Assembly (NCBI GenBank): GCA_963971305.1
Contig: CAXARO010001009.1
Coordinates: 1 to 64,000 of the forward strand
Direction of reading: 5' to 3'
Length of the DNA: 64,000 nucleotides
Source: Arcuatula senhousia
Taxonomy: Eukaryota > Mollusca > Bivalvia > Mytilida > Mytilidae
Positions 59,580 through 64,000 of the stretch are shown piece after piece. The notes beneath the pieces were generated by a model, which searched no databases, was not told the origin of the DNA, and saw only the letters and a list, made by a program, of their open reading frames with translations. The translations under genes were made by a program, and so were the position numbers. How positions within the stretch are numbered: position 1 is the stretch's first letter; each line of letters opens with the position of its first letter.

Positions 59580-60965
59580 GTTGTCGGTGTCTGTTAACTT
59601 TTTAGTGTTTCCACAATAACTTTAGTTCCAGTTATCCGATTGCTATGAAACTTTACAATGATATTCCTTACCATAAAAGGATGCATGGGATTGATTTTGG
59701 GGGTCCCCCCATTTTTCGTTTAGAAATTAGGGGCCAAAAAAGGGCCAAAAATACTACTTTTTTGTTTGTTTCCACAATAACTTTAGTTCTAGTTATCCAA
59801 TTGCTATGAAATTTGACAGTGATGTTCCTTACTATACAAGGATGAATGGGATTGATTTTGGGGGTCCCCCCTTTTTTTGTTTCGAAATTAGGGGCCCAAA
59901 AGGGGGAAAAAATTCAAATATTTTACTTGTTTCCACCATAACTTTGGTCCTAGTTGGCCTATTGCTGTGAAATTTGTCAAGAATGTGTCTTACAATAAAA
60001 TAATGAACCTGATGAATTTTTGTGCCCCCCTTTTTCTCCGTTGTGTAATTAGGGGCCAAAAGGGGCCAAAATAAAAACTTTTTTATTTGTGGTCCGATTT
60101 CGAAATTTTTTTTTACATGTTTGTTCTTGTCAAATAGCGGATACAAAATTAAGAATTAATTTTTGCGACCCCCCTTTTCCCCCCTATTACGTAATTAGGG
60201 GCCACATGGGGCCAAAATCGAAACTTTTATTTGTGGTCCGATTTTGAAATTTTTTTTTGCAAGTTTATTTTTGTCAAGTAGCGAATCCAAATTTGAGAAT
60301 TTATTTTTGCGACCCCCACCCCCTTTTTCCCCTTATTACGTAAATAGGGGCCAAATGGGGCCGAAATTTAAACTTTTTTATTTCTGGTCCGATTTTGAAA
60401 TTTTTTTTGCATGTTTGTTCTTGTCAAATAGCGAATACAAAATAAAGAATTAATTTTTGCGACCCCCCCCTTTTTCCCCCTATTACGTAATTAGGGGCCA
60501 AATGGGGCTTTTTTATTTGTGGTCCGATTTTGAAAATTTTTTTTGCAAATTTATTCTTGTCAGGTAGCGATTCTAAATTTAAGAATAAATTTTTGGGGCT
60601 GTAATCATAATTTAAAAAAAAATTCTGGTTTGATTTTTAATTTTTTCCCCAAACATTATTCTTTTAAAGAGTAGAATACAACATTCAAAATTTATATTTT
60701 TAGCCCCTGGGTTGAAAGTCCATCAGAGAAGCATGTGTCAAAAACCTTTGTCAGTCCACCATGGGCTGCATGTGTCCAGAACAATAGACTATCCATATTA
60801 GGCCTAAAACGTACAGGGTTCAACATGTTGCGGTCGTATCATGCTGCGCTCGGCGAAGCTTTTTATTAATTGTTCTATAGAGCAGGCAATCATCTGCGAA
60901 TAGTCTCACTGCAGATTTGACACTGTCAGGCAGTTCATTTATGTGGAATAAGAACATTAGACATT
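59408..60965 (-). pseudogene. LINE reverse transcriptase fragment split by repeat B
   Basis: On the minus strand 60870-60963 reads FHINELPDSVKSAVRLFADD then CLLYRT, with the FADD catalytic motif. After repeat B, 59412-59483 continues EEDHTILQNDLKELEKWADT then LGMRF, the segment that normally follows FADD within about ten residues in Jockey/RTE-like reverse transcriptases. Both sides are truncated. Confidence 0.8.
59486..60866 (+). mobile_element. Repeat B, complete copy
   Basis: It starts TTTTTATACGACCGCAAAAA and ends GCGGTCGTATCATGCTGCGC then AAGCTTTTTATT, so CGGTCGTAT/ATACGACCG forms an inverted terminal motif. It has a (GTC)n run at 59535-59590 and four or five internal units with TTATTTGTGGTCCGATTTTG and GTAATTAGGGGCCAAAT. 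It is the reference for the interrupted copy at 546-787 plus 37715-38024. ORFs over the GTC run are not genes. Confidence 0.85.
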
Positions 60966-60969
60966 ATTT

Positions 60970-61970
60970 TATTTCAGCCAATCAAGGACCTTTGCAGGCA
61001 ATGACAATAAACATTTATGATTTAAAACAGAACATAACAGACATAGCTTAGCAATTCTAGCAATTATTCATATAATCTCACAGGGTGGGAACGGAAATTG
61101 TATAGTTTCCGGAAGCGCCGTTCTTATGACAAGGAAAAGGTAGCGCCAAGTTCAAATCCCACGGACTCGTTGATAAAAGTACTTCTTATTTAGTTAAATA
61201 CACAATAACGTTCCACCATTGCTATCAATATAGTGTACATATAAGCTTTATGTAGTTACAAGTATCTGCATTAAATGCGTTTTATTTGTATGTTTGCGTT
61301 TAAGCATGGATTTTCTAACAAAAATAGTAGCTCGAACATCTCAAAAATACAAGACCATCTTCTTTTTTCGATCGTTTTTAAAGAAAACACACATTGAACG
61401 AATGTCGATTTGTATTTTTTGTAGCCTCTTAATATTGAACATTAAAAATCATATGCATTTATAGAGCAGATATCAGTTGTTTAGTGATAATTTATGATAT
61501 TGTCTCAAAATCTTGAAATCAAAAGTGAACGGGTAGCGTCAAGGTAAGAAAAAATGTATGAATAGGTAGCGCCGAAATTATTTTAAATACATACAACCTC
61601 TCTAACTCATCACAAGTCGATATAGGAATATACATAGAAGTTCATTCGATGTAAACTAACGTTTGGTAACTTTATTCATGACTTTGTGGCATCAAGTTGT
61701 GCAACTAATTTCCGAGTCTATATTTTTTTTCAGCCTTGAGAGGTTACCCTTCCCCCATTTCCCCGGTCTAATCATTGTACCCTTGTTGATATTGTTTCTT
61801 TAATTTTAGTTTTCTTATATTTTCAGTTCTTTTTTAGGGGGGGTATATTTTGTATACAAATAACCCCTTTCTTTAAGCTCGAACTGCTCGTCTTAAACCA
61901 CTTGGTAAATCTTTATTTAAGACTTTACACACGACATTTTTTTGTCAAGTCAAGTACTAGTAGTGGTCCT
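60970..61970. other. No recognised feature
   Basis: Mixed sequence without a convincing exon, long ORF or repeat shared with the rest of the window. Two weak boxes, GGTAGCGCCAAG near 61140 and GGTAGCGCCGAA near 61566, are too short to interpret. Confidence 0.45.
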
Positions 61971-61972
61971 TA

Positions 61973-63262
61973 AAAGCTCACCTTGCTAAGGGTCAATTGA
62001 GCTTATAAATACCAACACTATGCGCCTTCCGTCCGCCGTCGTCAATTTAAAAAATCCTCATTTCCTCTGAAACTACAGATCCAATTTACTAGTAACAGAA
62101 ACTTTGCAGGAATGATACATGACATGTTGGCAACAAACGATTCTCATTTTGAACAGATTTGATAAAAAAAACGTGACCGCTGTAACTAAAAGCAAAACAT
62201 AAGGTAAAATCACTTAAAATGGCTTTTATAATTCAGCAACTATAACAGATAAAAAGAAATCCGAAAAATCTATACTGACGATAAAACCGGAACAGGTTTA
62301 CTTTTACGGAGTAAAAAAATAATAGGGACGGAGCAAGTAAACAATCAACCCTCTGGGCTTATAAAAAATACATCACCACCTGTTATGCAAAAATATAAAA
62401 ATTGAAATTCAAAAACAGTGATAAAACCCTCATTCATCCACTTGTTTATTTTTACACACATATTTTTATTTAAACACCATTCGGTCTTTTCCGCTGAAAA
62501 ACGAGTTTCCGGAAATTACCGAGCTAGCTTTTGGCAACATCGTCCCAATGACTAGTCATACAAAATGCATGATACTGACCAAGCTTTGTTAATTCTAAGT
62601 AAGATAAAATAAGATAAAGAAATACATAAATTTACTGAATAAAACCTACCCATAATAATAAACAAAAGGTTCTTTAAAATTATAAGCTCTACAAAAGTCC
62701 ATTGGGTCGATGTTGTCAGATGACCCCCTATGGAGTATGGCTTCTAAAGGTAAAAAATGGCGGTTTTTTTCATGTTTTTGCGTCGTAAAATGAAAAATGT
62801 TGAAGATAGAGAAAAGCTTAAGCTTGCTTAAACCTTTAGTTCATTAAGCTCTACAAAAGTATTCATTGGGATTATGTTGCCAGATGACCCTTTATAGAGG
62901 TTAACAGGTTATGGGCCTTTAAAGGTCAAAAATAGTGTTTTCATGTTTTTTTTATAGAATAAAAACTATTGCTAATATATGAAAGCTGTGACTTCCTTAC
63001 GCCTTTGTCAGATGGCCCTAAAGACCAGGTGAGCGATTCGGGATGCAGGGAGCATCTTGTTCATGTTTTTGTTCCATAGAATGACAGCTATTTTGAGATA
63101 AAGACATGAAAGAAGAGCTATTACTTTCTTAAACATTCAGCTTTTTAAGCTCTATAATTGTATCTTTTGGACAAAAATTGTCAGATGACCCCATACAGAA
63201 GAGATCCTTGGTGCCCTTAGTACTACATGAGTGATTTAGGTTCCTAGGAGCCTCTTCTTTGT
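61973..63262 (+). mobile_element. MITE family A copy, composite
   Basis: It starts AAAAGCTCACCTTGCTAAGG with CCGTCCGCCGTCGTC. A first end is at about 63015-63060 (CCAGGTGAGCGATTCGGGAT) and a second at 63235-63262 (GGTTCCTAGGAGCCTCTTC), suggesting two overlapping or tandem copies. It has the TACAAAAGT...TTGTCAGATGACCC units of 36807-37714. Confidence 0.7.
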
Positions 63263-63436
63263 ATAAAAAGAAGTGCAAAAAATGTTTGCCTTTTCTGTTT
63301 GTTTTATGCTTGTTGGTTTTATTGTATATTCAGTGGCGGATCAAAGAGGTTGCTCGTCTGTTGGAACCCCATATCAACTAAAATGTTATTACTATCTGCT
63401 TGATATTTGCAATTGGCAGTTGCATATCTACTTCTG

Positions 63437-63710
63437 GGGCCTGGTTGGCCGAGTGGCCGAGTGGAAAAAGGCTCAGATTCAAATACCACACTATTGGTCA
63501 CTAGCCGATCACCTCTTAGCTGGTGTTCGACTCGCATTTGTAATTTACAAAAACGGATGTTCCCCAACTGTATGTGACTTGGTTTGTCAGTTACTTGCCC
63601 AAGGTCGGTGGTTTCCTCCGGGTACTCCGGTTTCCTCCACCATTTAAACTGACCGCCATACATGGACCGGATGCGTCGATAAAGGGCGTAAAACACCAAC
63701 AAACACACGC
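63437..63710 (+). repeat. tRNA-derived SINE
   Basis: The head reads GGGCCTGGTTGGCCGAGTGG (A-box-like TGGCCGAGTGG) with a B-box-like GGTGTTCGACTC about 85 bp on. The conserved core GGTGGTTTCCTCCGGGTACT then CCGGTTTCCTCCACC follows, with a tail GGGCGTAAAACACCAACAAA. The head derives from a Leu/Ser-type tRNA, but an inserted second GGCCGAGTGG and lost pairing rule out a working tRNA. ORFs on both strands across it are not genes. Confidence 0.85.
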
Positions 63711-64000
63711 ACATCTACACCCTGTTTTTTTTAGCCGACTTAGACTTTTTTTAGATAGAAAAAAAATTGTAAGTAAACCGATTTCTTCGCTTCTATTAAA
63801 TGGTTTGAATCAAAATTTGATGCAAAGATTTATTACTATGAGTTATAACGTGCCCCGCCCTTTTCAGATCAGTAGGGCTGTATCCTTAGCTCAACTTGGA
63901 GCAAACTGTTGTTATGAACTATCATCCCTAAAATGCAGTCAAATAAGTCAGGATTAAAGATAATGTTGTTATCAAAAAGACACAAAAGAGGGAGGACTGG
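63711..64000. other. No recognised feature
   Basis: The last 290 bases show no splice-supported exon; the ORF ending at 63957 begins inside the SINE. Confidence 0.4.

Noticed and set aside
59397..59597. ORF ending in a long valine run
   Set aside because: Translation of the GTC microsatellite at the start of repeat B.
63437..63525. Possible functional tRNA-Leu or tRNA-Ser gene
   Set aside because: The head has an extra GGCCGAGTGG copy, poor stem pairing and continues into a SINE core and tail.
63273..63957. Overlapping ORFs of 124-131 codons on both strands
   Set aside because: They translate a tRNA-derived SINE.

Overview
The window looks like a repeat-dense, AT-rich stretch of an invertebrate nuclear genome, most probably a bivalve mollusc and perhaps a mytilid. 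The signs are spliced genes with GT/AG introns, tRNA-derived SINE sequence with a metazoan-type core, LINE and Penelope-like reverse transcriptase remnants, ~160-bp satellite blocks and dense MITEs of bivalve style. The species call is inference; no database search was possible. I see no rRNA gene, no functional tRNA gene and no bacterial-type gene.

The most important object is a ~34.5-kb unit at 1680-36190 that looks like one giant DNA transposon. It has 60-bp terminal inverted repeats (1680-1739 and 36131-36190, one mismatch) that start CAGGTTCCAG. It is flanked by an 8-bp target-site duplication with one substitution (1672-1679 TCTTGAAA; 36191-36198 TTTTGAAA). It interrupts a smaller repeat whose two halves (about 788-1679 and 36199-36806) join into a continuous sequence matching an intact paralogous segment at 1195-1330. 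Just inside each end lies an array of the 18-bp palindrome TTATCAGAATTCTGATAA, about eight perfect copies on the left and seven on the right, with the two arrays in opposite orientation.

Two multi-exon genes diverge from a ~245-bp spacer (9691-9935) inside this unit. The plus-strand gene (9936-32290, 13 exons, all splice phases consistent, predicted 761 aa) encodes a zinc-finger plus RNase-H-like protein that I recognise as a DUF7869-type family member. Its key motifs are LDGMDQ, QLDN and GHTHEDVDQ, and it is the best candidate transposase. The minus-strand gene (6060-9690, at least seven exons, several only 45-57 bp) encodes a protein I do not recognise. Introns of the plus gene have collected MITEs, a LINE fragment, SINE-like pieces and five copies of one dispersed repeat.

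Outside the giant unit the window is layered repeat. A ~160-bp satellite runs through 1-545, 38025-42022, 46410-46490, 49777-52035 and 54423-56790 and has been hit repeatedly. A 4.4-kb element (42023-46409) has a perfect 8-bp duplication and two internal tandem arrays. A ~3.3-kb element (about 46492-49774) has ~100-bp inverted ends and TA flanks and carries a Penelope-like reverse transcriptase, itself split by a MITE. A 2.4-kb hAT-like element (52036-54422) has a perfect 8-bp duplication. The right flank (56800-64000) holds LINE remnants, one LINE being split by a complete copy of the repeat that also encloses the giant transposon at 546-38020, followed by MITEs and a tRNA-derived SINE at about 63437-63710.

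No host gene could be identified outside the giant unit. Most open reading frames in the window are translations of repeats.
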